A stretch of 60,463 bases of DNA from Bacteroidales bacterium (GTDB lineage: Bacteria; Bacteroidota; Bacteroidia; Bacteroidales; Muribaculaceae), in the NCBI GenBank assembly GCA_020859845.1, contig JAJBVL010000061.1:1-60463 (forward strand). The letters run 5' to 3'. The stretch's first letter is position 1, and each line of letters opens with the position of its first letter. The notes below the pieces were generated by a model. The model saw only the letters and a program-made list of their open reading frames with translations, was not told the DNA's origin and did not search any database. Position numbers and translations under genes: made by a program. Below, in pieces: positions 25,712 to 35,518 of this stretch.

Positions 25712-27892
25712 TCAGATACCCATCTCGGAGAGAAACTTGATACGCATCAGGCGTATCTCATCCTCGCTGTATTCACTTCCCAGCGCCTTATAGGCGTCCT
25801 CAAGCTTGCCGCTCTCGCTTTCCTTGAAGTAGGCGAATATCTCCACCTGCTGGTCCTCGTCGAGCACCTCGTTGACATAATACGAGATGTTGATCTTGGT
25901 GCCAGCGTTGACTATCGCCTCTATGTCGTCGAGGAGCTCCGAAAACTCGATGTTGCGAGCCTCGGCAAGGTCGTCGAGCGGTATCTTGCGGTCGATGGCG
26001 TGGATGATGGCTATCTTGAGGCGGCTCTTATTGGCCACGGTGCGCACTATGAGGTCCTCGGGACGCTCTATCTCGTTCTCCTGCACGTGGCGCTTAATCA
26101 CCTCCACAAACTCCTTGCCATAGCGCTTGGCCTTGCCAGCGCCAACGCCGGGGATGTTGGCCAGTTCCTCGATGGTCTCGGGATAGGATGTGGCCATGGC
26201 GTCGAGCGAAGGATCCTGGAAGATGACGTAGGGAGGAAGGTCGTGTTTCTTCGCCACCTTGCGGCGCAGGTCCTTGAGGATGGCGCATAGCTCGGGATCG
26301 ACAGCGCCATTGCCTCCCATCTTGGGGCCATCGGGCTCCTCATCTTCGGAGAAATCAGTGTCTTCTACTATCTTAAATGATACCGGATGGCGCAGAAACT
26401 CCTCCCCTGCGGGGGTGACTTTCAACACGCCATACGATTCTATATCGCGATCGAGATATCGGGAGATCACGGCTTGGCGTATCACGGCGTTGAGGTAACG
26501 CTCGTCTAGGGCCTGAGCACAACCAAACACCTCCAGCTCCTCATGTCGGTAGGAGTGGACATCGCTGGTCATGCGGCCTCGCATGACGTTGACCACATGG
26601 TCGGCTTTGAAACGCTGCCGTAGGGCTAATACCGTCTCAATGACGGCACACAAATCATCTTTTGCTTCCACTTTTTTCTTAGGATTTAAGCAATTGTCAC
26701 AATTTCCACAATTTTCTTCATGGTAATCCTCGCCGAAATAGTGAAGGAGGGAAAGTCGGCGACAAACGGCCGACTCGGCGTAGCTTGCAGTCTCGATAAG
26801 CAGTTGCTTGCCGATTTCTTGCTCGGCAAGGGGCTTACCTTGCATAAACTTTTCCATCTTGTGAAGGTCCTTGGCGGCGTAGAACGTCACGCAACAACCC
26901 TCGCCTCCGTCGCGACCCGCACGGCCCGTCTCTTGATAGTAGCCTTCGAGCGACTTGGGCATGTCGTAGTGGATGACAAACCTCACGTCGGGCTTGTCGA
27001 TTCCCATGCCAAAGGCTATCGTGGCCACTATCACGTCGACATCCTCGTTGAGGAAGGCGTCTTGATTGGCCGAGCGTGTGGCGCTGTCCATACCTGCATG
27101 GTAGGGCAAGGCTCGTATGTCGTTGACCTTGAGCTTCTCTGCGAGCTCTTCCACCGTGCGCCGACTCAAGCAATAGATGATACCCGACTTGCCGGGACGA
27201 TTCTTGATAAACTTGATGATGTCGCGCTCGATGTTGGCGGTCTTCGGACGGATTTCGTAGTAAAGGTTGGGACGGTTGAACGACGACTTAAACACTTGGG
27301 CATCCAGCATGTCGAGATTCTTCTGGATGTAGTGTTGCACCTTGGGGGTGGCGGTGGCCGTCAGAGCTATCACTGGACGCGTGCCTATCTCGTTGATGAT
27401 AGGGCGTATGCGGCGATACTCCGGACGGAAGTCATGGCCCCATTCCGAGATGCAATGAGCCTCGTCGACAGCATAAAACGATATCTTGACTTGCTTCAGA
27501 AACTCTATGTTGTCTTCCTTTGTCAGCGACTCGGGAGCCACATAGAGAAGCTTGGTCTTGCCCGACATCACGTCGCTCTTCACCTTCTCCACCGCCGCTC
27601 GGTTGAGCGACGAGTTGAGAAAGTGGGCCACGTCGTCTTCAGTGCTGAAGTTGCGCATGGCGTCTACCTGATTTTTCATCAGGGCTATCAGCGGAGAGAT
27701 GACGATGGCTGTCCCTTCCATCATGAGCGACGGCAGCTGATAGCATAACGACTTGCCCCCTCCTGTGGGCATGAGCACAAAGGTATCATGGCCCTCCAGG
27801 AGGCTAGTGATGATCGCCTCTTGGTTTCCTTTGAAGGTGTCGAAACCAAAATGCGTCTTCAGGGCACTCGTAAGGAGAGTCGTGTTGATCAT
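25712..27892 (-). CDS. recQ: ATP-dependent DNA helicase RecQ
   Basis: A 726-residue 3'-5' helicase. Domains in order: SF2 helicase with Walker A PTGGGKSLCYQLP, DEAH box in YAVDEAHCISEWGHDFR, and QETGRAGRDG (motif VI); a zinc-binding/RQC region with CGNCDNC; an HRDC domain (about residues 525-605, ending LANIPGVGAGKAKRYG); and a further C-terminal helical tail. It acts in recombination repair and fork restart. Confidence 0.95.
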   Translation of the reverse strand: MINTTLLTSALKTHFGFDTFKGNQEAIITSLLEGHDTFVLMPTGGGKSLCYQLPSLMMEGTAIVISPLIALMKNQVDAMRNFSTEDDVAHFLNSSLNRAAVEKVKSDVMSGKTKLLYVAPESLTKEDNIEFLKQVKISFYAVDEAHCISEWGHDFRPEYRRIRPIINEIGTRPVIALTATATPKVQHYIQKNLDMLDAQVFKSSFNRPNLYYEIRPKTANIERDIIKFIKNRPGKSGIIYCLSRRTVEELAEKLKVNDIRALPYHAGMDSATRSANQDAFLNEDVDVIVATIAFGMGIDKPDVRFVIHYDMPKSLEGYYQETGRAGRDGGEGCCVTFYAAKDLHKMEKFMQGKPLAEQEIGKQLLIETASYAESAVCRRLSLLHYFGEDYHEENCGNCDNCLNPKKKVEAKDDLCAVIETVLALRQRFKADHVVNVMRGRMTSDVHSYRHEELEVFGCAQALDERYLNAVIRQAVISRYLDRDIESYGVLKVTPAGEEFLRHPVSFKIVEDTDFSEDEEPDGPKMGGNGAVDPELCAILKDLRRKVAKKHDLPPYVIFQDPSLDAMATSYPETIEELANIPGVGAGKAKRYGKEFVEVIKRHVQENEIERPEDLIVRTVANKSRLKIAIIHAIDRKIPLDDLAEARNIEFSELLDDIEAIVNAGTKINISYYVNEVLDEDQQVEIFAYFKESESGKLEDAYKALGSEYSEDEIRLMRIKFLSEMGI

Positions 27893-27906
27893 GGGGGGTA
27901 TATAGG

Positions 27907-29154
27907 TTAATTATAGATAGTTGTCTCAAAATTGGCTTGTTGGAGCTTCTCCAGGGCATACTCCGCGGTGACCGTGAAGGTCTTCTCCTTGGTAGAGGGC
28001 ATCGTAAACATTGAGTCGATCATGATGGTCTCTACGATGGAGCGCAAGCCGCGTGCCCCAAGCTTATATTCTATGGCCTTGTCGACGATGAGGTCCAAGG
28101 CCTCGGGAGTAAACTCCAGCTTGATGCCGTCCATCTTGAATAGCTTCTCATACTGGCGTATGATGGCGTTTTTGGGCTCCGTCAGTACGCGGCGCAGAGC
28201 GTCGCGGTCGAGGGGCTCAAGATGGGTCAAGATGGGCAGACGCCCTATTATCTCCGGTATGAGGCCAAACGACTTGAGGTCCTGCGGAGCCACATACTGG
28301 AGGAAGTTGTCGCGGTCGATGTGCTGGCGCGAGGCGTTGTTGGAGTAGCCCACAACGTGGGTGTTCATTCGCTGGGCTATCTTGCGCTCTATGCCGTCGA
28401 AGGCTCCACCGCATATGAAGAGGATGTTCTTGGTGTCGACAGGGATAAGGTGTTGCTCGGGATGCTTGCGGCCGCCCTGTGGTGGCACGTTGACTATACT
28501 TCCCTCCAGGAGCTTGAGCAGACCTTGCTGCACGCCCTCACCGCTCACGTCGCGGGTGATGGAGGGGTTGTCGCCTTTGCGTGCTATCTTGTCGATCTCG
28601 TCGATGAAGACGATGCCGCGCTCGGCCTTCTCCACATTGTAGTCGGCCGCCTGGAGCAGACGCGTGATGAGACTCTCGATATCCTCGCCCACGTAGCCGG
28701 CTTCGGTAAGCACCGTGGCATCAACGATGGTGAAAGGCACGTCGAGCAGGCGAGCGATGGTCTTGGCCAAAAGTGTCTTGCCCGTACCCGTAGGACCCAC
28801 CATGATGATGTTGCTCTTCTCGATGTCGACATCGTCGTCGTGCTGAGCCAGTCGCTTATAGTGGTTGTAGACAGCCACCGAGAGATACTTCTTGGCGGCG
28901 TCCTGCCCTATCACGTAGTTGTCGAGAAAGGCGCATATCTCCTGGGGCTTGGGGACATTGTCCATCGTGGCCTTGGAGAGGGTCACAGCCTTGTGGCCCG
29001 TCTGCCCGCGATACTCCTTGAGGGCTTCGGACATTGCCGTGATACACTCCGAGCAGATAAACACATCGGGCAGCTGGGAGGGCACCATCAACTCGCTGGC
29101 GTCGGCCGGACGTCCGCAGAAGGCACAAGCTGAGAGCTTGGTTTTCTTTGCCAT
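27907..29154 (-). CDS. clpX: ClpX, ATPase subunit of ClpXP
   Basis: A 415-residue AAA+ unfoldase. The N-terminal zinc finger is CAFCGR plus CSEC. Walker A is [14 protein letters not shown], Walker [12 protein letters not shown], and the RKHPEQ-containing and GALRR-like sensor regions are present. Together with ClpP it degrades tagged substrates, including ssrA-tagged proteins produced via SmpB (encoded at 42,047). It lies 3 bp after clpP. Confidence 0.97.
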   Translation of the reverse strand: MAKKTKLSACAFCGRPADASELMVPSQLPDVFICSECITAMSEALKEYRGQTGHKAVTLSKATMDNVPKPQEICAFLDNYVIGQDAAKKYLSVAVYNHYKRLAQHDDDVDIEKSNIIMVGPTGTGKTLLAKTIARLLDVPFTIVDATVLTEAGYVGEDIESLITRLLQAADYNVEKAERGIVFIDEIDKIARKGDNPSITRDVSGEGVQQGLLKLLEGSIVNVPPQGGRKHPEQHLIPVDTKNILFICGGAFDGIERKIAQRMNTHVVGYSNNASRQHIDRDNFLQYVAPQDLKSFGLIPEIIGRLPILTHLEPLDRDALRRVLTEPKNAIIRQYEKLFKMDGIKLEFTPEALDLIVDKAIEYKLGARGLRSIVETIMIDSMFTMPSTKEKTFTVTAEYALEKLQQANFETTIYN

Positions 29155-29157
29155 TGA

Positions 29158-29829
29158 TTAATGCTTGGCTTTGATGAGCACTTCGTCGATCATTCCATAC
29201 TCCTTGGCCTCTTCGGCTGTCATCCAGTAGTCGCGGTCGCTGTCGCGCTCCACCTTCTCGAAGGGCTGACCAGAGTGGTCGGCAATAATGGTATAGAGTT
29301 CGCGCTTGAGTTTCTGGATCTCACGAGCCGTAATCTCGATGTCGGAGGCCTGTCCCTGGGCGCCGCCCATGGGCTGATGAATCATGACGCGCGAATGACG
29401 CAGGGCGAAACGCTTGCCCTTGGTGCCCGACACGAGGAGCACGGCAGCCATCGAAGCGGCGATGCCGGTACAGATGGTGGCAACGTCGCTCGAGATATAC
29501 TGCATGGTGTCGTAGATACCGAGGCCAGCGTATACCGAGCCGCCGGGCGAGTTGATATAGATGCTTACGTCCTTGCCAGGATCGGTGGAGTCGAGATACA
29601 GGAGCTGAGCCTGTATCACGTTGGCTGTATAGTCGTTGACGTCGGTGCCGAGAAATATGATGCGGTCCATCATCAGGCGCGAGAACACGTCCATTTGGGC
29701 CACGTTGAGCTGGCGCTCCTCGATGATGGTGGGGTTGATATAGCTCGATGTTATCGATGTGTATTGGTCAAGAGCCAGGCCATTCATGCCCAGATGCTTC
29801 ACTGCATAATCTCTGAAATCGTTGGTCAT
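29158..29829 (-). CDS. clpP: ClpP protease subunit
   Basis: A 223-residue serine protease with the complete triad: Ser126 ([12 protein letters not shown]), His151 ([10 protein letters not shown]) and Asp200 (DSDRDYWMT), spaced as in E. coli ClpP. The N-terminal extension of about 28 residues is longer than in E. coli, as in other Bacteroidota. First gene of the clpP-clpX-recQ-ftsE run, with its own promoter. Confidence 0.97.
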   Translation of the reverse strand: MTNDFRDYAVKHLGMNGLALDQYTSITSSYINPTIIEERQLNVAQMDVFSRLMMDRIIFLGTDVNDYTANVIQAQLLYLDSTDPGKDVSIYINSPGGSVYAGLGIYDTMQYISSDVATICTGIAASMAAVLLVSGTKGKRFALRHSRVMIHQPMGGAQGQASDIEITAREIQKLKRELYTIIADHSGQPFEKVERDSDRDYWMTAEEAKEYGMIDEVLIKAKH

Positions 29830-29869
29830 ATTAGGTTATATAATATATGTAGATTGTTTCTTGGATATT

Positions 29870-29901
29870 CAAAATTACAAAAAAAATCCCATCCCTGCAA
29901 A
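29870..29901 (-). promoter_or_regulatory. Promoter of clpP-clpX-recQ-ftsE
   Basis: On the minus strand TTTG (29898-29901), 20 bp, TAATTTTG (29870-29877). A full match to the Bacteroides consensus, predicting a leader of roughly 35 nt. Confidence 0.7.
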
Positions 29902-29930
29902 TTTCCCTCAAAAAATTGGGGCAAAGTAAG

Positions 29931-29938
29931 TAATTTTG
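29931..29938 (+). promoter_or_regulatory. -7 element for the SulP gene
   Basis: TAATTTTG followed by CACTC, 35 bp before the SulP start. No clear TTTG lies at the -33 spacing, so only the -7 element is supported. It is divergent from the clpP promoter 30 bp away. Confidence 0.5.
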
Positions 29939-29972
29939 CACTCTCATATTTCTTATCTCAACTTATTTATTT

Positions 29973-31703
29973 ATGATTCTATCAGGACCAATCGATTTCC
30001 GACCAAAACTCCTCTCAGCGCTTAGCCATTACGACGCTGCTCGCTTCAAGGCCGACTTGATAGCAGGCGTGGTGGTGGGCATCGTGGCGTTGCCACTGGC
30101 CATCGCCTTCGGTATAGCCAGCGGTGTGAGCCCCACGGTGGGGCTTATCACCGCCATTATTGGTGGCTTTCTGGTGTCGGCACTGGGGGGATGCTCGGTG
30201 CAAATAGGAGGACCCACGGGCGCCTTCATCGTAATAGTGTATAATATCATAGCCACTTACGGCCTTCATGGCCTAGCAATTGCCACGGTGATGGCGGGCT
30301 TGATATTGGTGTTGCTGGGCGTGTTTCATCTGGGGACAGTCATCAAGTTTATCCCCTACCCCATCGTGGTGGGCTTCACGGCGGGTATCGCCCTGACCAT
30401 CTTCTCCACCCAAATCAACGACTTTCTGGGGCTCGGCCTCACCAACATCCCGAGCGAATTTCTGCCCAAATGGGGTCTCTTCCTCACCCACCTTGGGCAA
30501 ACCCACTGGTGGACACTGGCCGTGGGCGTGGCATCGCTCCTCATCATTATCTTCACACCCAAAATCTCAAAGAAACTCCCTGGAGCTCTTATCTCTATCA
30601 TTATAATCACTGCTATCACTTATATTATAGGAGAGGTCAACCCAAGCCTACATGTGGAGACCATCGGCGACCGCTTTGGCCGACTGGCCACCGACATACC
30701 ACAGCCACGAGGCTTTGATCTCTCAATGGCCACCATCAACGCTCTGCTCCCCTCGGCTTTCACCATCGCTGTGCTCGGGGCCATAGAGTCGTTACTATCG
30801 GCCACGGTGGCCGATGGTATCACCGGCTCGCGCACCAATAGCAACACTGAGCTTATAGGTCAGGGCGTAGCCAATATCGTGGTGCCATTCTTCGGAGGTA
30901 TACCCGTGACTGGAGCCATAGCCCGTACGATGACCAATATCACCAACGGAGGCCGCACACCAGTGGCTGGCATAGTGCACGCGCTGGTGCTTCTGCTCAT
31001 CTTCCTCTTCGCCATGCCGCTGATCAATCTTGTGCCGATGGCATGCTTGGCGGCAGTGCTTATCATGGTGGCTTACAACATGAGCGGCTGGCGCACGGTG
31101 ATAGCTCTCTTCCGCAATCCCAAGAGCGACATCTCGGTGCTGCTCGTCACATTCCTCCTCACCGTTATCTTCGACCTCACCATCGCCATCGAGATTGGCT
31201 TGCTTCTGGCCATAATCCTCTTCTTGCGCCGAGTGATGGAGAACACTCAAGTGCGTGTCTACGGCGAGCAGCTCGACGTGGCCGAGGGCACCGACTCCTC
31301 GACCCACGAGGTGCTCAATGTCGACAAGGGGGTATCGGTCTACGAGATCGACGGGCCGTTCTTCTTCGGTGTGGCCACCAAGTTTGACGAGTTGATGCGC
31401 AACTCTATGGCGTCGAAGCCCGTGGTGCGCATCATACGTATGCGCAAGGTGCCCTTTATCGACGCCACCGGCGTCCACAATCTTGAGATCCTTATCCGCT
31501 CGTCGCTCCAGGAGGGTATCCATGTGGTGCTTTCTGGAGTCAATCCCACGGTGAGGAAGGTGCTCGAGAGCAACGACATCGACAAGCTGCTTGGAAGCGA
31601 TGACTACATCTGTCCCCACATATCTGTGGCCGTAGAAATGGCCAACCAGATAGTGGCTCTGCAGCGCCATTTGGGCTCAAAAGTTAAAAAAGAAGAGCGC
31701 TGA
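29973..31703 (+). CDS. SulP family anion transporter with STAS domain
   Basis: A 576-residue SLC26/SulP inner-membrane transporter with about 10-12 membrane helices (GIVALPLAIAFGIASGV, QIGGPTGAFIVIV, FVSALGG-type start) and a cytoplasmic STAS domain near residues 440-560 (VYEIDGPFFFGVATKFDELM, MRKVPFIDATGVHNLE). Substrates of the family are sulfate, bicarbonate or dicarboxylates; the sequence does not decide. Monocistronic and divergent from clpP. Confidence 0.9.
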   Translation: MILSGPIDFRPKLLSALSHYDAARFKADLIAGVVVGIVALPLAIAFGIASGVSPTVGLITAIIGGFLVSALGGCSVQIGGPTGAFIVIVYNIIATYGLHGLAIATVMAGLILVLLGVFHLGTVIKFIPYPIVVGFTAGIALTIFSTQINDFLGLGLTNIPSEFLPKWGLFLTHLGQTHWWTLAVGVASLLIIIFTPKISKKLPGALISIIIITAITYIIGEVNPSLHVETIGDRFGRLATDIPQPRGFDLSMATINALLPSAFTIAVLGAIESLLSATVADGITGSRTNSNTELIGQGVANIVVPFFGGIPVTGAIARTMTNITNGGRTPVAGIVHALVLLLIFLFAMPLINLVPMACLAAVLIMVAYNMSGWRTVIALFRNPKSDISVLLVTFLLTVIFDLTIAIEIGLLLAIILFLRRVMENTQVRVYGEQLDVAEGTDSSTHEVLNVDKGVSVYEIDGPFFFGVATKFDELMRNSMASKPVVRIIRMRKVPFIDATGVHNLEILIRSSLQEGIHVVLSGVNPTVRKVLESNDIDKLLGSDDYICPHISVAVEMANQIVALQRHLGSKVKKEER

Positions 31704-31766
31704 AAACACTTTTTGTGATTTTTTTGCCATTATTTGTGGCGTAAAGAAAATTTATTTAAGAAAATG

Positions 31767-31797
31767 TTTGGCGCGTGGTGAAAAAGTTGTACCTTTG
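31767..31797 (+). promoter_or_regulatory. Consensus promoter of the small lipoprotein
   Basis: TTTG (31767-31770), 19 bp, TACCTTTG (31790-31797). A textbook Bacteroides promoter; with the terminator at 32,156 it defines a short monocistronic transcript. Confidence 0.8.
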
Positions 31798-31842
31798 TAG
31801 CGTTTTTGAAGCTTAAAAATTGTCTTAATTAATTAAACAAAA

Positions 31843-32061
31843 ATGAAAAAGTTAGTTTTAATGCTTGCTGTTGTTTTCAGCGTATCTCTTTTCTCTTGTG
31901 GCAATAGCGACAAGAAGGCTGCCGAAGAAGCTGTTGTAGAAGAAGCTCCTGTTGAGGTAGTAGAAGAGGTTGCAGCAGTTGCTGACTCTGTAGCTACCGA
32001 CTCTGTTGCCGTAGCTGCTGAGGGCGTAGAGGCTGTTGAAGCTCCCGCCGCTGGAAACTAA
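31843..32061 (+). CDS. Small acidic lipoprotein of low complexity
   Basis: A 72-residue precursor with a lipoprotein signal peptide; the lipobox LFSC places the acylated cysteine at residue 19. The mature part is about 54 residues made almost only of Glu, Ala and Val, with a few Asp and Ser (EEAPVEVVEEVAAVADSVA), so it is probably disordered. It likely sits on the periplasmic side of a membrane or on the cell surface. A consensus promoter and a strong terminator suggest high expression. Function unknown; I do not recognise a named family. Confidence 0.8.
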   Translation: MKKLVLMLAVVFSVSLFSCGNSDKKAAEEAVVEEAPVEVVEEVAAVADSVATDSVAVAAEGVEAVEAPAAGN

Positions 32062-32082
32062 AAGAAGTCTCTTCATGGCTTA

Positions 32083-32117
32083 GAGAGCTGACCCCCGATA
32101 GAGGATTGGCTCTTTTT
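32083..32117 (+). terminator. Weak terminator-like hairpin with six T
   Basis: AGAGC (from 32083) can pair with GCTCT just before TTTTTT, with partial pairing inside. It precedes the much stronger hairpin at 32,156. Confidence 0.4.
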
Positions 32118-32155
32118 TAATCGACCTTGTTTTATTAGGCTCTCTCTATTAAGCT

Positions 32156-32199
32156 CAAGAGCTTGACCTTAGCCCCTGTTGGGGAGGGTCAAGCTCTTG
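32156..32199 (+). terminator. Strong intrinsic terminator after the lipoprotein
   Basis: CAAGAGCTTGACC (32156-32168) pairs perfectly with GGTCAAGCTCTTG (32187-32199), with an inner CCCC/GGGG stem, followed by a T-rich tract. Confidence 0.85.
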
Positions 32200-32299
32200 G
32201 TTTATTTTACCCCTCAGCTTTCCAGCCCTGAGAACAAATCGCCAGGGCAATAGTGTTATTTCTTATAGATAATTTTCACTATTCAACCCATTGATAGAT

Positions 32300-33097
32300 A
32301 TGAACTACCGAAAGTTTTATACCCTTAGCGCCGCCATCCTTTGCCTGGGATTCCTGGCTGGTTGTCGCCCCGATATCAGCCGGGCAGATAGGCTGAGAGA
32401 TCTCATCGTGGAAAGCAACGATTCAATACTTGTAGTGGCAGCCGGCGGAGATGCCCACGCCTGCGCCCCCAACTCGCGCGAAGCCATCCAGAAGGCCATC
32501 GACAAAGGGGCCCAGATGGTGTTCCTCACCCTCAAGGGCAATCCTGAAGCCCCGATGATGGACACCGACGGCGATGTGTCGCTCGCCGAAGCCCTTGATA
32601 TATGCCGTGGGAAGATACTGGTGGCCTTGGCCAACCCACAGCCCTACCTTCTCTCGATAGCCGAGACGGCCTCATCCACAGCCACCGAAGGCCAGGTGGT
32701 GCTTTACGATGTCGATGCCGCCAAAGAGGCCTTCCTCTTCATCCCCATTGTGGATATCGACGAGCCTGAGGTGATGGACCGACTCTCGCGCCTGCTCACC
32801 TACAATCCTGCAGCAGTAGAACTCACATTTGGCTCTCTTGACAACCCTCTACTCCCCGAGGCTGTGGCCTTGATAAAAGAGCAAGGCTCGAGAGTGATGG
32901 TCGACACCACCAATCCTGCGCTCTGCGGCGGTGAGACCGACTCCGTGCGCGGACAGGACGTGAAGGCCGTCTACGAGCCACTGATAAAGATGGGAGCCAC
33001 AGTGATTCTCTCCGACGGCATAAAGCCTCTCATCAACATGCTCCACCCCGGCAGCATTCCTCGACACCCCCAAGACCGTCCCCAACCTAAAAATTAA
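32300..33097 (+). CDS. Glycerophosphodiesterase-like lipoprotein, catalytic residues missing
   Basis: About 265 residues with a lipoprotein signal (FLAGC lipobox). The body follows the GDPD TIM-barrel pattern: APNSREAIQKAIDKGAQMVFLTLKG near the start and IKEQGSRVMVDT with LIKMGATVILSDGIKPLINML near the end. However, the family's His-Arg pair in the first strand is replaced (VVAAGGDAHA) and the Glu-Asn that normally follows Pro reads Asn-Ser. The phosphodiester-hydrolysing site therefore looks dead, so a binding role is more likely. I chose the ATG at 32300; another lies 9 bp upstream. Confidence 0.7.
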   Translation: MNYRKFYTLSAAILCLGFLAGCRPDISRADRLRDLIVESNDSILVVAAGGDAHACAPNSREAIQKAIDKGAQMVFLTLKGNPEAPMMDTDGDVSLAEALDICRGKILVALANPQPYLLSIAETASSTATEGQVVLYDVDAAKEAFLFIPIVDIDEPEVMDRLSRLLTYNPAAVELTFGSLDNPLLPEAVALIKEQGSRVMVDTTNPALCGGETDSVRGQDVKAVYEPLIKMGATVILSDGIKPLINMLHPGSIPRHPQDRPQPKN

Positions 33098-33374
33098 CAT
33101 CTCCCCCCTCTTCTTGTTGTTGATCAAGCCACCACGCTGCGTCGACGCTGCTCAAATGCCGGGTCCTCCCCATAACCCTCGGCACCTCCACTCCCATCCC
33201 CCTTGTGCAAGAAGACACCGCTGATGATGACCCCAAAGCAGTAGAATTGGTGATATTCTCAGAAATTGCTGAAGAGTATGAAGAATAACTTTTCCCCATA
33301 GAAAATCGCTGCTATGCTCTGCACCGTCCTCGGCATTGCCCCTGCTGTAATGCTTGGACAGTGAAGGAATTGAG
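33098..33374 (+). pseudogene. Gap with a possible orphan coding remnant
   Basis: No start-to-stop gene is evident. One plus-strand frame is open from about 33,125 to 33,288 and ends with an acidic, protein-like tail (VQEDTADDDPKAVELV, then IFSEIAEEYEE), but it has no ATG. It could be the 3' remnant of a lost gene or chance. The rest shows nothing I recognise. Confidence 0.25.
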
Positions 33375-33411
33375 AAGGTTGGCCTCCGCTTCTGCTGCGG
33401 GGGCCAACCTT
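33375..33411. terminator. Bidirectional terminator after the dnaK operon
   Basis: AAGGTTGGCC (33375-33384) pairs perfectly with GGCCAACCTT (33402-33411), with a second GC-rich inner stem. T-rich sequence follows on the plus side and a weaker one on the minus side. It would end the dnaK/small-ORF transcript. Confidence 0.75.
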
Positions 33412-33443
33412 TTATATAATAGTTCTGGGATAAAATCCGTGGT

Positions 33444-33599
33444 CTACTTGATGAGGCCTTGCTTGCGCGCTGCCTCTATCACTTGCTCTATTGTGTCGGC
33501 ATCCACATGCGCCTTCTTGAGGTGATGCTTAGCCTCGCCCTCGGTAAACGAGCCGCCGTAGAAGCCCTGGAGGTCGGCAAGGAGAGTGTCGATATCCAT
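33444..33599 (-). CDS. 51-residue small protein downstream of dnaK
   Basis: An ATG-to-TAG ORF of 51 codons starting 8 bp after the dnaK stop and followed by a terminator. It encodes MDIDTLLADLQGFYGGSF and then a charged helical region (EGEAKHHLKKAHVDADTIEQ) ending VIEAARKQGLIK. Codon use (GCC, GAG, ATC) resembles dnaK, and the fold is plausibly two helices around a Gly-Gly turn. Position implies co-expression with DnaK; function unknown. Confidence 0.65.
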   Translation of the reverse strand: MDIDTLLADLQGFYGGSFTEGEAKHHLKKAHVDADTIEQVIEAARKQGLIK

Positions 33600-33607
33600 A
33601 GCCAAGA

Positions 33608-35518
33608 TTACTTAACCTCCTCAAATTCTACGTCGGTCACACCATCGCCGTTGCCGGGCTTAGGACCTGCGTTCTGACCGGGTTGTGGGCCAGCCTGCCC
33701 ACCTGCCTGGGCCTGAGCCTGGGCGTTGAGGATATCCTGCTGGGCAGCGCCAAAGGCAGCCTCGATATCCTTAATGGCAGCGTCGATGTCGGCGATAACC
33801 TGTGCCTTGTGGGCATCTTTCAGCTTCTGAAGAGCACCTTCGATGGCAGCTTTCTTGTCGGCAGGAATCTTGTCGCCGAGTTCCTTGAGTTGCTTCTCGG
33901 TCTGGAAGATCATCGTGTCGGCGTGGTTGAGCTTGTCGATACGCTCCTTCTCCTTGGCGTCGGCAGCAGCGTTGGCAGCAGCCTCGTCCTTCATACGCTT
34001 GATTTCAGCTTCGCTCAAGCCGCTGGAGGCCTCGATACGGATGCTCTGCTCCTTACCGGTGGCTTTATCCTTGGCAGAAACGTTGAGGATACCATTGGCA
34101 TCAATCTCGAAGGTGACTTCAATCTGTGGCACACCACGAGGTGCGGGAGCTATACCGTCGAGGTGGAACTTGCCCAGCGTCTTGTCGTCCTTAGCCAATG
34201 GACGCTCGCCTTGCAGAACGACGATCTCAACCGAAGGCTGATTGTCGGCTGCCGTTGAGAATACTTCGCTCTTACGAGTAGGAATTGTGGTGTTGGCATC
34301 GATAAGCTTGGTCATCACACCGCCGAGGGTCTCGATACCTACCGACAGAGGCACTACATCAAGAAGCAGCACGTCCTTGACATCGCCCGAGAGCACACCA
34401 CCCTGGATGGCAGCACCTACGGCCACCACTTCGTCGGGGTTAACGCCCTTGGAAGGAGCCTTGCCAAAGAATTTCTCAACAACCTGCTGGATGGCAGGGA
34501 TACGAGTGGAACCGCCCACGAGGATTACCTCATCGATGTCCTTAGCCGTCAAGCCAGCGTCCTTCAGAGCCTGCTCGCAAGGCTTGATAGTGCCCTGGAT
34601 AAGCTTGTCGGCCAGCTGCTCAAACTTAGCTCGTGTAAGAGAAGTTACCAAGTGGCGTGGCACACCGTCAACAGGCATGATATAAGGAAGGTTGATCTCT
34701 GTAGTAGTGGAGCTCGAGAGCTCTATCTTGGCCTTTTCAGCGGCCTCTTTCAGACGCTGCAGAGCCATAGGATCCTTGCGGAGGTCTACGCCATATTCCT
34801 GCTGGAAGCCGTCGGCCAGCCAGTCGATAATCACGTGGTCGAAGTCATCGCCACCAAGGTGGGTATCGCCATTGGTCGACTTCACTTCAAACACGCCGTC
34901 GCCGAGTTCAAGGATGGAGATATCAAACGTACCACCACCGAGGTCAAACACGGCTATCTTCTGGTCCTTGTTGGTCTTGTCAAGACCGTAAGCCAAGGCT
35001 GCTGCAGTAGGCTCATTCACGATACGACGCACCTTAAGGCCGGCAATCTCGCCAGCTTCCTTGGTAGCCTGACGCTGTGAGTCGTTAAAGTAGGCAGGAA
35101 CAGTGATAACTGCTTCATCTACTTCCTGGCCCAAATAGTCTTCGGCGGTCTTCTTCATCTTCTGAAGGATGACGGCCGATATCTCTTGCGGGGTATATTC
35201 GCGGCCATCGACAAGCACGCGGGCCATACCATTGTCGGCCTTGCCTACCTCGTAGGGCACACGCTTCACTTCTTCAAGCACCTCATCGTAGCGTTCGCCC
35301 ATGAAACGCTTGATGGAGTAGATGGTGCCTTCAGGATTGGTGATGGCCTGACGTTTGGCGGGGTCGCCGACCTTGCGTTCGCCACCAGCAATGTATGCTA
35401 CGATAGAGGGAGTGGTGTTGCGTCCCTCACTGTTAGGAATCACTACGGGGTCGTTGCCTTCAAGGACGGCTACGCATGAATTGGTGGTTCCCAGGTCGAT
35501 ACCTATGATTTTTCCCAT
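33608..35518 (-). CDS. dnaK: Molecular chaperone DnaK
   Basis: A 636-residue Hsp70: phosphate-1 motif [35 protein letters not shown], the linker [10 protein letters not shown], the substrate-binding beta domain and a helical lid, ending with a Gly/Gln/Ala-rich tail and [10 protein letters not shown]. No dnaJ or grpE adjoins it. A 51-codon ORF follows. The 347-bp upstream gap holds repeated TGACA motifs that may be regulatory. Confidence 0.98.
   Translation of the reverse strand: MGKIIGIDLGTTNSCVAVLEGNDPVVIPNSEGRNTTPSIVAYIAGGERKVGDPAKRQAITNPEGTIYSIKRFMGERYDEVLEEVKRVPYEVGKADNGMARVLVDGREYTPQEISAVILQKMKKTAEDYLGQEVDEAVITVPAYFNDSQRQATKEAGEIAGLKVRRIVNEPTAAALAYGLDKTNKDQKIAVFDLGGGTFDISILELGDGVFEVKSTNGDTHLGGDDFDHVIIDWLADGFQQEYGVDLRKDPMALQRLKEAAEKAKIELSSSTTTEINLPYIMPVDGVPRHLVTSLTRAKFEQLADKLIQGTIKPCEQALKDAGLTAKDIDEVILVGGSTRIPAIQQVVEKFFGKAPSKGVNPDEVVAVGAAIQGGVLSGDVKDVLLLDVVPLSVGIETLGGVMTKLIDANTTIPTRKSEVFSTAADNQPSVEIVVLQGERPLAKDDKTLGKFHLDGIAPAPRGVPQIEVTFEIDANGILNVSAKDKATGKEQSIRIEASSGLSEAEIKRMKDEAAANAAADAKEKERIDKLNHADTMIFQTEKQLKELGDKIPADKKAAIEGALQKLKDAHKAQVIADIDAAIKDIEAAFGAAQQDILNAQAQAQAGGQAGPQPGQNAGPKPGNGDGVTDVEFEEVK

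Noticed and set aside
26720..27748. 342-codon plus-strand frame opposite recQ
   Set aside because: Antisense shadow; recQ motifs on the other strand are unambiguous.
28222..29133. 303-codon plus-strand frame opposite clpX
   Set aside because: Antisense shadow; clpX zinc finger and Walker motifs are clear.
30795..31670. 291-codon minus-strand frame opposite the SulP gene
   Set aside because: Histidine/aspartate-rich composition typical of a reverse complement of hydrophobic coding sequence.
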